Origin: MED-G105 sp038522945 | GTDB taxonomy: Bacteria > Pseudomonadota > Alphaproteobacteria > Caulobacterales > Parvularculaceae | Length of the DNA: 64,000 bases | Reading direction: 5' to 3' | Assembly: GCA_038522945.1 (NCBI GenBank) | Contig: JBCBJV010000001.1 | Span: forward strand, 505,694 to 569,693 | Part shown: positions 1 through 8,858 of the stretch, piece after piece | How the letters are laid out: the number at the start of each line of letters is the position of its first letter | Position numbering within the stretch: the stretch's first letter is position 1 | Made by a program: the position numbers and the translations under genes | Notes under the pieces: model-generated | What the model was told of the DNA's origin: nothing | The model's input: the letters and a program-made list of their open reading frames with translations, nothing else | The model's database searches: none

Positions 1-243
1 CAGATATCCATTGTCGAATCCTGTGTTCCATCCGACCGCGGTTCCGTCGGGAAGGACTGTCCCAGCAGGAATTGTGGTACCGGCGCCAGTGATAAAATCG
101 CCATCAAAGACGCCCGCGTTTTCAGAGTCTTCTTGGAACGCAATACCACCGGAAATGGCGACATAGTTTTCAGCAAAGGCAGGACCACAAAGCGCGAAAG
201 CCGACGCGGCAATGGCAAGGGGTTTCGAGACAGACTGATACAT
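1..243 (-). CDS. Outer-membrane beta-barrel-like protein (3' part outside window)
   Basis: The reading frame starts at an ATG at 243-241, after a GGAGAG ribosome site, and stays open to the left edge, so only the N-terminal 81 residues are present. Residues 1-24 are a typical Sec signal peptide (positively charged start, Ala/Leu-rich core, AFA cleavage site). The mature part begins ENYVAISGG, which resembles the first strand of small OmpW/opacity-type barrels, and is followed by a Gly/Thr-rich segment. The family is inferred from this start alone; a secreted non-barrel protein is possible. Confidence 0.55.
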   Translation of the reverse strand, partial: MYQSVSKPLAIAASAFALCGPAFAENYVAISGGIAFQEDSENAGVFDGDFITGAGTTIPAGTVLPDGTAVGWNTGFDNGYL

Positions 244-413
244 GGTTTTGAACTCTCCAACTTGAACGAACTAAGTTGTGCTGCGCGCATCCCCCATTGG
301 CGGTTGCGCAACAACGCAATGCGGCTCCGCAATGCGTACACACACGGAAAACGCACGCAGCTCGCTGATCAGTTCATCGTCACTGATCACGCTCGCGTGA
401 GGATACGTGATGT

Positions 414-1301
414 TTAGCTTTTCCGTTGGAAGACGAAATCTGCCGCGCCCTTTAGGGCCCATGCGCGATCGCCAAACCCGTCAAGATGGGCTTTCGCGCT
501 GGCGACAAGGTCTTTTGCCTTATCACGTGCGCCTTCTGCACCCAGAAGTTTTACGAATGTTGCCTTGTCCATGTCCGTGTCCTGACCGACAGGCTTACCA
601 AGGGCCTCTGCATCCCCAAAGACATCCAAGAGATCATCGACAATCTGGAAAGCGAGTCCAAGGTCTTCGGCATACGCCGCAAGTGACGCAATCTCGCCTT
701 CACTGCACTGGGCAACGATCCCGCCGCCCATGGCTGAAAAGCGGATCAATGCGCCGGTCTTCAGGGCCTGAAGCTGTTCGATTTGCGCGATGGAAAAGTC
801 TTTTTGTTCGGCATAGATGTCGATCATCTGACCGCCGACCATGCCTTCCTTGCCAGATGCCCGGGCCAGCTCCAGCGCGAGGCGACAGCGCACATTGGCA
901 TCCGGGTGAGTGTCATAGTCGGCGAGGATCTCAAAGGCCTGAGTCAGGAGCGCATCGCCTGCAAGGATCGCCGTTGCGTCGTCGAATGCCTTGTGGACGG
1001 AGGGCCTGCCCCGGCGCAGATCGCTGTCATCCATGGCTGGCAGATCATCATGGATCAGGCTGTAACAGTGGATCATTTCAATGGCGCACCCAACGCGCAA
1101 TGACCGATCGCGAGGGGTTTCAAACATGTCTGCACCAGCGATCACCAGAAACGGACGCAAACGCTTGCCGCCGTTAAGGCCTCCATGTCGCATGGCATCG
1201 ACGACCCGCCCAAGGGGACCGTCGGCAGTCGGCAGAAAATCGGTGAGCTGCTGTTCGACGAGGGCCGCAATTGATCGGATTTCGGTTTCAAAGTCAGTCA
1301 T
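414..1301 (-). CDS. ispA: Farnesyl (polyprenyl) diphosphate synthase
   Basis: A 295-residue trans-prenyltransferase that condenses IPP with DMAPP/GPP in the cytoplasm to make farnesyl diphosphate, the precursor of the squalene made by the hpnCDE genes nearby. The first aspartate-rich motif DDLPAMDDSD is at residues 85-94 and the second, DDLLD, at 222-226. GGKRLRP near residue 44 is the IPP-binding region. The frame is open further upstream to 1457, but that extension overlaps the preceding gene and looks unlike the family; the ATG at 1301 gives the usual length. It lies 62 bp behind the YbjN/zinc-finger gene. A GGPP synthase role cannot be excluded from sequence alone, but the length and motif spacing fit short-chain FPP synthases. 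Confidence 0.88.
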   Translation of the reverse strand: MTDFETEIRSIAALVEQQLTDFLPTADGPLGRVVDAMRHGGLNGGKRLRPFLVIAGADMFETPRDRSLRVGCAIEMIHCYSLIHDDLPAMDDSDLRRGRPSVHKAFDDATAILAGDALLTQAFEILADYDTHPDANVRCRLALELARASGKEGMVGGQMIDIYAEQKDFSIAQIEQLQALKTGALIRFSAMGGGIVAQCSEGEIASLAAYAEDLGLAFQIVDDLLDVFGDAEALGKPVGQDTDMDKATFVKLLGAEGARDKAKDLVASAKAHLDGFGDRAWALKGAADFVFQRKS

Positions 1302-1363
1302 GAAGGCCCCGCGCAATGAGTGTTCTGAAAGCCTTGGGTCTCTATCGCGGGTACGTTGGAAGC

Positions 1364-2140
1364 TCAACTGTGGGCAGAGACAAATCCCGTGCCGTTGCAC
1401 GTTGTGCAGGTCCGCGCGAAGAAGCCGATCTTGCCGCGACCGCCACAAACTTTGCACGGAACCTGTCGCGAGCCGTCAATAGTCATGAATCGGTCCAACA
1501 GATCAGTAGCAATGACGCGCTCGGCCGTCTCGGTTAGGCTAGCGGTCTGCCCATCCGGATGTTGCCCAAAGGAGGCGCCCATCTGATGCTTGACAGTATC
1601 AGATGCACCTTCATTTGGTCCCTCCACATAGCGTGCCTTGTTTTCCGCAAATGCCATGGCCGTAGCAGACCGCGCAACTGGCGAGGCGCGGTAGACCGGC
1701 CGCCCGGTCAGGCCCTCAATAAGAACCATCAGATCCCGGCGCCAGGCATCCAAAACAGCGGTAAAAACTTTCTTGTCGAACTCGCCGACTGCCTGGACAC
1801 CGCCGATCAGGAACACATCGCCGTCACTGTCGAAGCTCGCAACGCTCAGATGCAAATTTCGATTGATTTTCTCAAGCGCCCCTTGGGTCAGCGGGTAACC
1901 GCTAAAACGCGAAAGGAAACCCACTTCCATAGTTTTTTCCGGATCAGCGGGCATCCGGACCAGCGCTACCACAAAACGCACATCTCTATCAGCGACGCCG
2001 TAGAGACTGAACAAATCTTCGTCGCCGAGATGTTCAATGCCGGAAAAACGCTGCCTCAAGACGGAAAGGATCTCAGAGACCGGCCAGGCATCCCCAAATT
2101 CGCCCATGGTCTTCTGCTGAGAAGAAAAAAGCTTACGCAT
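1364..2140 (-). CDS. YbjN-like protein with C-terminal DnaJ-type zinc finger
   Basis: Function unknown. The 258-residue product has an N-terminal alpha/beta domain of about 150 residues. It resembles the YbjN/type III secretion chaperone-like fold (a hydrophobic strand DVRFVVALVRM, then a predicted helix DKKVFTAVLDAWRRDLMVLI). A linker of low complexity follows. The last 30 residues carry two CxxCxGxG modules (CKVCGGRG and CTTCNGTG), as in the DnaJ zinc-binding domain, though DnaJ has four. No J-domain is present. The start is taken at the ATG at 2140; an ATG at 2179 has no room for a ribosome site. It is the first gene of a likely two-gene unit with ispA. The YbjN assignment rests on pattern only; the zinc finger is clear. 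Confidence 0.6.
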   Translation of the reverse strand: MRKLFSSQQKTMGEFGDAWPVSEILSVLRQRFSGIEHLGDEDLFSLYGVADRDVRFVVALVRMPADPEKTMEVGFLSRFSGYPLTQGALEKINRNLHLSVASFDSDGDVFLIGGVQAVGEFDKKVFTAVLDAWRRDLMVLIEGLTGRPVYRASPVARSATAMAFAENKARYVEGPNEGASDTVKHQMGASFGQHPDGQTASLTETAERVIATDLLDRFMTIDGSRQVPCKVCGGRGKIGFFARTCTTCNGTGFVSAHS

Positions 2141-2620
2141 ACGCAACCCCACTGTGCCCTGCCGTTGAAACGGCAGCATCCTTTTTCGTTATTTATTTGG
2201 TGAGGCTACACACGATTTTGGTGACTGCAATGGGAAAATCGCGAACGGGTCCAAATTTTTTGGCAGTTTTGCCACATGGCACCTGATGTTGACTGAACCT
2301 TCGCTCGGGTAGGAGCGATCCGAAGTCATTGAGACCGCTGCGTAGACTTAACGGTGGCACGAAGCGCCGAGCGAGGTGGCAATCTGAGGTCCCGAAAACG
2401 TGAAACCTGATGTCTTAAAGGGTGTTTTGCACTGCAGCGCAGCGCGGTATATAGTTTTGGTTAAATTGGATCCGATGATGTCATTTTGCGATAGACCCAA
2501 CATTCGGCGCGAGGCCAAAATTGACGTGTTGATCTTTTGGTCGTGTCGACGGTAGGACCGGCTACGAAAGAATTTCGATGACCGGTGAAACGCAGAGTGA
2601 AAAAGTGAACTGGGGAAACG
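2141..2620. other. Divergent intergenic region upstream of ispH and the YbjN-like gene
   Basis: About 480 bp between two divergent genes. No convincing ORF, tRNA or strong hairpin was seen. It must hold the promoters for both sides. The part from about 2450 to 2600 is relatively AT-rich and lies just before ispH. No PpsR-type repeat was found here. Confidence 0.5.
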
Positions 2621-3613
2621 ATGGCTGGGGATAAGCAAGATCTGAATGTGATACTGGCACAACCTCGTGGGTTCTGTGCAGGGGTCGAACGCGCCATCGA
2701 TATCGTAGAGCGGGCGCTAGAAAAGTATGGCGCGCCTGTCTATGTCCGCCATGAGATTGTGCACAACAAACGCGTCGTCGACACACTTAAGGCGCGCGGC
2801 GCTGTTTTTGTTGAAGAGATCGATGAAATCCCCGCGGGTGCGGTTACGATTTTCTCTGCTCACGGTGTTTCCCAAAAAGTTGAAAATGGTGCGGAGCTGA
2901 GGAGCTTGGACGTCATCGACGCCACCTGCCCGCTTGTGACGAAGGTCCACAAAGAGGGCCGTCGTTATGCAGCTAAGGACTATGACATTGTCCTGATCGG
3001 CCATCTGGGACACCCAGAAGTGGAAGGCACCCTTGGACAGATCCCTGGCACCGTCCACGTTATTTCAGAGCCTCATGAAGTTGCTACCCTCAACGTTAGC
3101 GACCCTGATCGGGTTTCATTCGTAACCCAGACGACATTATCGGTGAATGACACCAAAGATGTGATCGCAGCGCTGAAAGAGCGGTTCCCGAACATTATTG
3201 GGCCCGATACCCGCGACATTTGCTACGCGACCCAGAACCGGCAAACCGCCGTGATCGAGCTTTCCAAGCAAGTGGACTTGCTCTTGGTGGTAGGTGCGCA
3301 CAACTCCTCGAATTCCAATCGATTGCGCGAAATCGGTGAGAACTTTGGGCTGCCGTCTTACCTCATTGAAGACGCCGATATGTTTGATCCGGCTTGGCTC
3401 GAAGGCGTGGCAAAAGTGGGCATTACCGCCGGTGCCTCAGCCCCGGAAACGCTCGTCCAGGAAACGATTAGCCGCCTGCGCGAGCATCGGACAGTCACCG
3501 TTGAGGCCCTTGATGGCGTTGAAGAGAATGTCCATTTTAAACTACCGCAAGAACTCGCTGATGTACCTCGACCAAAAGACGCCATGGACGCCTGGGCCAC
3601 GGAGACAGCCTGA
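2621..3613 (+). CDS. ispH: 4-hydroxy-3-methylbut-2-enyl diphosphate reductase
   Basis: Last enzyme of the MEP pathway: reduces HMBPP to IPP and DMAPP using a [4Fe-4S] cluster in the cytoplasm. The 330-residue product has the three cluster cysteines in family context: GFCAGV (C19), DATCPLV (C103) and DICYATQNRQ (C201). The substrate-binding signatures SSNSNRL and the histidine in RHEIVHN are also present. The length matches the family. The start ATG follows a GGGGA element. It sits 80 bp before hpnH on the same strand, so isoprenoid precursor supply and hopanoid synthesis are likely co-transcribed. The C-terminal tail after about residue 310 is variable and not diagnostic. Confidence 0.96.
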   Translation: MAGDKQDLNVILAQPRGFCAGVERAIDIVERALEKYGAPVYVRHEIVHNKRVVDTLKARGAVFVEEIDEIPAGAVTIFSAHGVSQKVENGAELRSLDVIDATCPLVTKVHKEGRRYAAKDYDIVLIGHLGHPEVEGTLGQIPGTVHVISEPHEVATLNVSDPDRVSFVTQTTLSVNDTKDVIAALKERFPNIIGPDTRDICYATQNRQTAVIELSKQVDLLLVVGAHNSSNSNRLREIGENFGLPSYLIEDADMFDPAWLEGVAKVGITAGASAPETLVQETISRLREHRTVTVEALDGVEENVHFKLPQELADVPRPKDAMDAWATETA

Positions 3614-3693
3614 GACGGATTAGCCTGAAGGCGATCGAATACAAGCGCAACGACGTAACGTAAACACAAGCACACAGTATCGGAGATCAGGGG

Positions 3694-4848
3694 ATGTCAG
3701 TTTCTCTCCACCAACAAGTTCGGGTCGGAACCTACGTTTTCAAACAGAGACTCTTGGGCCGAGAAAAGTACCCGCTGGTTCTGTTTCTTGAACCCCTCTT
3801 CCGGTGCAACCTGGCCTGCCCGGGCTGCGGCAAAATTGACTACCCGGCGCCAATCCTGAACAAACGCCTCTCGGTCAAGGAGTGCCTCGACGCGGTTGAC
3901 GAATGCGGCGCACCGGTGGTGGCGATCCCAGGCGGAGAGCCCCTAATTCACAAGGAGATCGGCGAGATCGTCGAAGGCATTGTTGCTCGCAAGAAGTTTG
4001 TTTCCTTGTGCACCAACGCGCTGCTCCTTGAGAAAAAGCTGGACCTGTTCAAGCCATCTCCATTCCTGTTTTTCTCAGTTCATCTCGATGGGCTGGAAGA
4101 AGAACACGACCACGCGGTTGATCAGAAAGGGACGTTTAAGATAGCCGTAAAGGCCATTAAGGCCGCACAAGATCGCGGCTTCAATGTGAACGTCAACGCG
4201 ACAATCTTCGATAATATGAGTGCGGAGCAAGTCGCAGATTATCTTGATTTCGCCACCGACCTCGACGTCGGAATTTCGATTTCGCCGGGCTATGCCTATG
4301 AGCGCGCAGAGGACAAAGATCACTTCCTGTCCCGCGAAAAAACCAAGAACCTGTTCCGCGATGTCTTCCGCCTTGGCAAACAGCGTGGCCGCGAATGGAA
4401 CCTCTCGCACTCGACATTATTCTTGGATTTCCTCGCCGGAAATCAGGAATATCATTGCACACCGTGGGGTTCACCAACACGGAACGTCTTTGGCTGGCAG
4501 AAGCCGTGCTACCTCCTCGGTGAAGGGTACGTCTCGTCGTTTACAGAGCTGATGGAGACGACCGAGTGGGACAAATACGGCACTGGTAAATATGAGAAAT
4601 GTTCGAATTGCATGGCGCATTGTGGCTACGAGCCAACTGCTGCGATGGACGCCGTCAATAATCCTATGAAAGTCTTTAAACTGAGCAATATGTTCAAGAT
4701 ACGGACGGAAGGGCCGATGGCCCCGGAGATAGATCTTTCAAAAGCACGGCCTGCTGAAGAACATCACGAGCGGATTGTCGACGAAGAAATGTCAAAGATC
4801 GAGGCAGAAAAGAAGGCCGCGAAGGAGCCCGCCGAGGTCGCTGCGTAA
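3694..4848 (+). CDS. hpnH: Hopanoid radical SAM protein, adenosylhopane synthase
   Basis: Radical SAM enzyme that joins the 5'-deoxyadenosyl group to diploptene, the first step to extended C35 hopanoids. The radical SAM cluster motif CNLACPGC (C38, C42, C45) is near the N terminus, followed by the SAM-binding GGEP at about residue 80. The C-terminal half has the HpnH-type cysteine cluster KCSNCMAHCGYEPTA. Length 384 is in the family range; the last 40 residues are an Ala/Glu/Lys-rich tail. It is 80 bp after ispH. Its 3' end overlaps the end of the convergent hpnG gene, which acts on its product. Confidence 0.95.
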   Translation: MSVSLHQQVRVGTYVFKQRLLGREKYPLVLFLEPLFRCNLACPGCGKIDYPAPILNKRLSVKECLDAVDECGAPVVAIPGGEPLIHKEIGEIVEGIVARKKFVSLCTNALLLEKKLDLFKPSPFLFFSVHLDGLEEEHDHAVDQKGTFKIAVKAIKAAQDRGFNVNVNATIFDNMSAEQVADYLDFATDLDVGISISPGYAYERAEDKDHFLSREKTKNLFRDVFRLGKQRGREWNLSHSTLFLDFLAGNQEYHCTPWGSPTRNVFGWQKPCYLLGEGYVSSFTELMETTEWDKYGTGKYEKCSNCMAHCGYEPTAAMDAVNNPMKVFKLSNMFKIRTEGPMAPEIDLSKARPAEEHHERIVDEEMSKIEAEKKAAKEPAEVAA

Positions 4849-5523
4849 CCTCGCATTTGCTTTTTCTGAATCGCTGCCTAACTTTAAGAGCGCCGGGAAA
4901 TCCCCCGGCGCTTTTGTTATCTGGAGCAATGTATGCGCGATGCGCGTTGACCCGTCGGCAGCAATAGCCCCGAGCGCAGCCTTCGGCAAAGCACGCTCGG
5001 CGGGGTCTGCAATGGCGCGGATCGCGAGAAACGGGATCCCATGAACCATCGCACTATGGGCAACTGCATGACTTTCCATATCTACCGCAACGGCTTGCGT
5101 CTCCCTGAATAGCCGAGCCTTCTCCTCCGCAGACTGAATGATGATATCAGAGCCATAGATGAGCGAACGCGGAATATCTGGGGCCAGGGTATTGAGGTTA
5201 TCTGATTTCGGATTATCCAGGCGCACACCGGTGGCTTCGTCCGATGCGCCGGTCCGCAAGACGGTCTCAGCGACAACCAGATCGCCGGGCATAAGCGCCG
5301 GGTCCAATCCGCCAGATACCCCGACCGACAACAGCGCGATCGCGCCCTGTTCGACAAAGCCTTCCGCGATATCTTCCGCCCGCGAGGCATCCGCGCCCGA
5401 GACGCCGATCAAGAAGCTGTCGCGCGATAAATCGGCGCCGGCTATCGCCTTTTCGACGGCGGCGGCTTCAGACTTCAGGCCACAGACAATGCCAACGAGT
5501 TTTGAGGCTTGACCTTGTGTCAT
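4792..5523 (-). CDS. hpnG: Hopanoid-associated nucleosidase/phosphorylase HpnG
   Basis: Purine nucleoside phosphorylase-family enzyme (243 residues) that removes adenine from adenosylhopane to give ribosylhopane or its phosphate, directly after the HpnH step. Family signs are an N-terminal strand VGIVCGLKSEA, a VGVSGGLDP loop, and AVDMESHAVA at about residues 147-156, the nucleoside-binding ME motif, followed by IRAIAD. The start ATG overlaps the hpnE stop as ATGA, so it is the last gene of hpnCDEG. The 3' end runs antisense into hpnH by 57 bp and carries the hpnH terminator within its codons. Confidence 0.9.
   Translation of the reverse strand: MTQGQASKLVGIVCGLKSEAAAVEKAIAGADLSRDSFLIGVSGADASRAEDIAEGFVEQGAIALLSVGVSGGLDPALMPGDLVVAETVLRTGASDEATGVRLDNPKSDNLNTLAPDIPRSLIYGSDIIIQSAEEKARLFRETQAVAVDMESHAVAHSAMVHGIPFLAIRAIADPAERALPKAALGAIAADGSTRIAHTLLQITKAPGDFPALLKLGSDSEKANARLRSDLGGLLRGLLFCLDL
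4889..4918 (+). terminator. Rho-independent terminator after hpnH
   Basis: A perfect 9-bp GC-rich stem (AGCGCCGGG at 4889-4897 with CCCGGCGCT at 4904-4912), a 6-nt loop and a following TTTTGTT on the plus strand. It lies 40 bp after the hpnH stop and inside the 3' coding part of the opposite gene hpnG. There is no U-run on the minus side, so it is read as a plus-strand terminator. Confidence 0.85.
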
Positions 5524-6800
5524 GAAGTGCGCTGTCGGATTGCAATATCCGCCGCCCGGTTCCCGGAGCGAATTGATCCCTCAATCGTTGCGGGCACGCC
5601 AGTATCGGTATGGTCACCTGCCAGGATCACGTTCGACCACTGCGTTTCCGGTTGAAGGCGCTTGGCAGCTGCAGCTGGAGACTGGTCTGGTGTCGCTCGC
5701 CTTTCACGGATCACCCGGACTGCCTTGTACGGAATACTCTCCAGACCCAAGGCCATCTGCGTCTCTCGCCACATGGTGTCGGCGGCTTCCCGGTTCGGGA
5801 CGTCGTCCATCCCGATAACGTGAGAAGCCGATACGGTGAGACTCACCACATCATCGCGAACAAATGCCCACTGCGCATCACTGGAGACCATCCCGATAAA
5901 CGGGGCCCCCATGAGCTTGTCCATCGGCACCTCGCGATCAATCCGATAGTGGACATTGAGGATGGAGGCACTGTCGTCCGGCGGGTCCAATTCCGGGAAC
6001 AGCGTTTTCAGCCGTGACGGCGGGATTGCAAAAACGACCTGATCCCCTTCATCGATCACGATTTTTTCTTCAGGGAAATGAAGCGCGCTCACCCGGCCCT
6101 CCGCTATTTCCAACTCTCTTACCCGCGCATTAAAGAGCACTTCGGCGCCCTTCGCCTTCAGATAGTCAACAGCCGGATCAACAAAAGCCGGGCCCAGGCC
6201 TTCGCGCGCCACCAGCGGACGTGAGGCCTGACCACCTAGGAGAAATGTTTCGCGGATCACCGACCAGAGCAGCTTCGCCTGTCCTTCCGCAGGGGTCGTA
6301 TTAAGGACAGCAAGCGTGAGCGGCTCCCAAAAGTTTTTGTAGAGAATATTTTCAGGATCAACAACGTCGTCAACCGTTTTGTCATCTCCAGCAAAGACAA
6401 TCGAGCCGGCCTTCACATAATCCATCACCTTGGATCCGGGAACACGCCATTTTGGATCGAAAATCCAGAACGGGATGAAACCTTCATTCAAGCGAACAAC
6501 CCACCGCACGCCCGACTTCACATCAACAAATGGATACTGCGCCCAGTCTGGTCCAATAAGCGAGTCTTCGGAGCCGATGAGATCTAGATAATTGAGGGCG
6601 GCTTTGTTGCCGGACATGATCAGGTGATTGCCATTGTCGATCATGCAATCGAGGGTTTTATCGAAGAACGACCTGCACCGGCCGCCCGCATGACCGGCCG
6701 ATTCATAGACCGTGACGGCATGCCCTTGTGAGGCAAGACGGGTGGCGGCAGCAAGACCAGATAGGCCCGCTCCAACGATATGAACTTTGGGAGACGTCAT
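5520..6800 (-). CDS. hpnE: Hydroxysqualene dehydroxylase HpnE
   Basis: FAD-dependent amine-oxidase/desaturase-fold enzyme (426 residues) that reductively removes the hydroxyl of hydroxysqualene to give squalene. The N terminus has the dinucleotide-binding VHIVGAGLSGLAAATRL followed by the ESAGHAGGRC segment, as in CrtI-like proteins. The C terminus has the second FAD contact (ILAGDHTDTGVPATIEGSI). It lies between hpnD (18 bp upstream) and hpnG (ATGA overlap), the standard hopanoid order, which separates it from carotenoid desaturases of the same fold. Confidence 0.93.
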   Translation of the reverse strand: MTSPKVHIVGAGLSGLAAATRLASQGHAVTVYESAGHAGGRCRSFFDKTLDCMIDNGNHLIMSGNKAALNYLDLIGSEDSLIGPDWAQYPFVDVKSGVRWVVRLNEGFIPFWIFDPKWRVPGSKVMDYVKAGSIVFAGDDKTVDDVVDPENILYKNFWEPLTLAVLNTTPAEGQAKLLWSVIRETFLLGGQASRPLVAREGLGPAFVDPAVDYLKAKGAEVLFNARVRELEIAEGRVSALHFPEEKIVIDEGDQVVFAIPPSRLKTLFPELDPPDDSASILNVHYRIDREVPMDKLMGAPFIGMVSSDAQWAFVRDDVVSLTVSASHVIGMDDVPNREAADTMWRETQMALGLESIPYKAVRVIRERRATPDQSPAAAAKRLQPETQWSNVILAGDHTDTGVPATIEGSIRSGNRAADIAIRQRTS

Positions 6801-6818
6801 GATACGGAAGAATATGCC

Positions 6819-7697
6819 TCAAGGCGCCTTAGAGGGGGGTAGCAGTGAATAACGCGCAGCAATCAAAAGCTTTTCTGCTTTAGAAATGGATAGCGGCTCG
6901 CCGGTTTTCTCCCAGCCGCGCTTCTGAAGTTTTTTGAAGTAAGCCTCATACGCCCCCATCATCAGTAACGCTGGACGCACCGTGCGCCAGTCGAGATCAT
7001 CGAGCGCCTTGCGGGCGGCCTTGAACCGGGCGCCAGCAATGCTCCCGAGTTCCTCTGCAACTCTTGCGAGGCCTTTCGCACCAAGAATACGGTCTGGCGT
7101 CTTCGGGCAGTCATACTTTTCCAACAGTTCTGCAGGCAGATAGAGCCGGCCAATCTCGGCGTCTTCACCAACGTCACGCAGAATATTGGTCAACTGAAAA
7201 GCATCTCCCAGCGACAGGGCAAAATGATCGGACACTTCGCCAGGAGCTGCGCCAAAAGTCGGCATGGAAAGAAGCCCAACACTGCCCGCAACACGGCGCG
7301 TGTAAGCAAGGAGCATTTCCATCGATGGAGCAATGATCGGACCTTTTGCATCCATTTCCATACCTTCGATCATCATGAAGAATTCTGCTTTAGGCAGATT
7401 AAATGCACGCACGGGCTCAATAAGCGCCGTGCCAGCGGCAGTTTGGGGCGTACCCGAATAAACCCGGTCGATTTCCTCCCGCCACGCCGTCAACCGTGTC
7501 AGTCGTTCAGTTTGCGTGAGCCCGTCATCGTCGGCGATATCATCTACTTCACGGCAGAAGGCATATATGGCGTGCATAGCCTCCCGGCGCGCTTTCGGCA
7601 AAATCGCCATGCCAGCCGCGAACGACGTCCCAGACTTTTTGACGGTTTCACTCACTTGCGCTTTGGCGAGTTCAGGTTGGAGGGCTGCCGTGGTCAT
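6819..7697 (-). CDS. hpnD: Presqualene diphosphate synthase HpnD
   Basis: Head-to-head prenyltransferase (292 residues) of the squalene/phytoene synthase family that joins two farnesyl diphosphates to presqualene diphosphate. Aspartate-rich motifs are CREVDDIADD at residues 48-57 and NILRDVGEDAEIGR in the second half, each expected to bind Mg-diphosphate. Its start overlaps the hpnC stop as ATGA. Phytoene synthase (CrtB) has the same motifs, but the operon with hpnC and hpnE supports HpnD. Confidence 0.93.
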   Translation of the reverse strand: MTTAALQPELAKAQVSETVKKSGTSFAAGMAILPKARREAMHAIYAFCREVDDIADDDGLTQTERLTRLTAWREEIDRVYSGTPQTAAGTALIEPVRAFNLPKAEFFMMIEGMEMDAKGPIIAPSMEMLLAYTRRVAGSVGLLSMPTFGAAPGEVSDHFALSLGDAFQLTNILRDVGEDAEIGRLYLPAELLEKYDCPKTPDRILGAKGLARVAEELGSIAGARFKAARKALDDLDWRTVRPALLMMGAYEAYFKKLQKRGWEKTGEPLSISKAEKLLIAARYSLLPPSKAP

Positions 7698-8644
7698 GGG
7701 CGAACTCCTCTGCCCGCGCTGAAAAACCCCGCGACAGCCCCCCGCAATCCCGCACTCGCAAAGTCCATCTTTGAAAGAGCAACGCGTGTCGCAAGCGGAT
7801 CACCTTTGCGCAGGCGTGCGATCAAGCGTTCAGCTAACCGCACGATGACGGCGCTTTCCATTGCCAGGTGTTTCGATTGTAGAGCAAACGGCAGCTGGCG
7901 GACATCTGCCATAAGCTCATCGCAGCCATCTAGCATCTGGTTGATCACTTGGCGCAATGCGGGCGTCTCAGCGGGCAGATCAAGATCATTAACACTGCCG
8001 CCGGCCTTCTGGAGCCACGGCTCAATCACATAGACACGGTCGAGACTGCGGCGGTCATCACCGCAGTCCTGTAGGTGATTGATGATCTGAAGAACCGTGC
8101 AAAGAGCATCTGAATACTTGTAGCCAGCGGGATCCTCCCCATGGAGGTCAAGTAGATAACGCCCGACAGGATTAGCCGAGTTTTCGCAATACCCCAAAAG
8201 CTCTTCCCAGCTCTGGTATCTCAGTTTTTGGCAGTCTTGGATGAACGCAATTGTTAGGTCGCTGCCGTGTCGCGTCGGAATGCCGAGTTCCGTCATACTC
8301 CGGCGAAGGGCGTGCGCTTTTTCAAAAGCTGTCCCGTAGCCCGGGTGCCCTTCCAATGCCGCGGCCATCTCTTTTAGCCGATGAATCTTCTCTTCGGCCG
8401 GCAATTCTTCGTCATCGGCAATATCATCGATGGTCCGCGCGAAATCGTAATAGGTCGCCACATGGGGGCGCAAATGCTTCGGCAAAAGGAATGAGCCAAC
8501 GGGAAAATTCTCGTCCTTGGCCCCTTTGCCGGAGGGTTTTTCCACTTGGGTGGTCCGCACACTCGCGCCGGCGCCTGCGCCGACCGGAGCACCTGGAGGC
8601 GCGCTGGTGCTTACCGAATTGTCCTGTCCTATTGCTTCGTCCAT
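7694..8644 (-). CDS. hpnC: Hydroxysqualene synthase HpnC
   Basis: Squalene/phytoene synthase-family protein that converts presqualene diphosphate to hydroxysqualene. Motifs: DFARTIDDIADDEEL and INHLQDCGDDRRSLDRVY. The frame is open to 8695 through a GTG, but the ATG at 8644 has a better upstream site (CAGGGT) and gives 316 residues; the first 45 residues are an unusual Gly/Ala/Pro/Ser-rich extension before the conserved NFPVGSFLLP start. It is the first gene of hpnCDEG. A 214-bp divergent region separates it from hpnB and probably holds both promoters. Confidence 0.92.
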   Translation of the reverse strand: MDEAIGQDNSVSTSAPPGAPVGAGAGASVRTTQVEKPSGKGAKDENFPVGSFLLPKHLRPHVATYYDFARTIDDIADDEELPAEEKIHRLKEMAAALEGHPGYGTAFEKAHALRRSMTELGIPTRHGSDLTIAFIQDCQKLRYQSWEELLGYCENSANPVGRYLLDLHGEDPAGYKYSDALCTVLQIINHLQDCGDDRRSLDRVYVIEPWLQKAGGSVNDLDLPAETPALRQVINQMLDGCDELMADVRQLPFALQSKHLAMESAVIVRLAERLIARLRKGDPLATRVALSKMDFASAGLRGAVAGFFSAGRGVRP

Positions 8645-8858
8645 ACCCTGACCCAATAGAAGAATGCCCCGATCAAAAATCCGTCCCCGCGCCACTGCGA
8701 TGAGCCACCCAACGCTTGCCAGATCAACTGAAACTCGCTCTGAAAGACGGCTCGAAGCAATTTACCTCGACGGTGCTTTAGGGGTTTTTCAGTCGCGCTG
8801 CAAACGTCGACGACGCGGGCGACTTGAGGATACAAGGACGTACATGTGAGAGGAATAG

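Noticed and set aside
366..389. 8-bp perfect inverted repeat TGATCAGT/ACTGATCA after ispA
   Set aside because: No U-run on the minus strand and AT-balanced stem, so a terminator is not convincing; it might still be a weak 3' structure.
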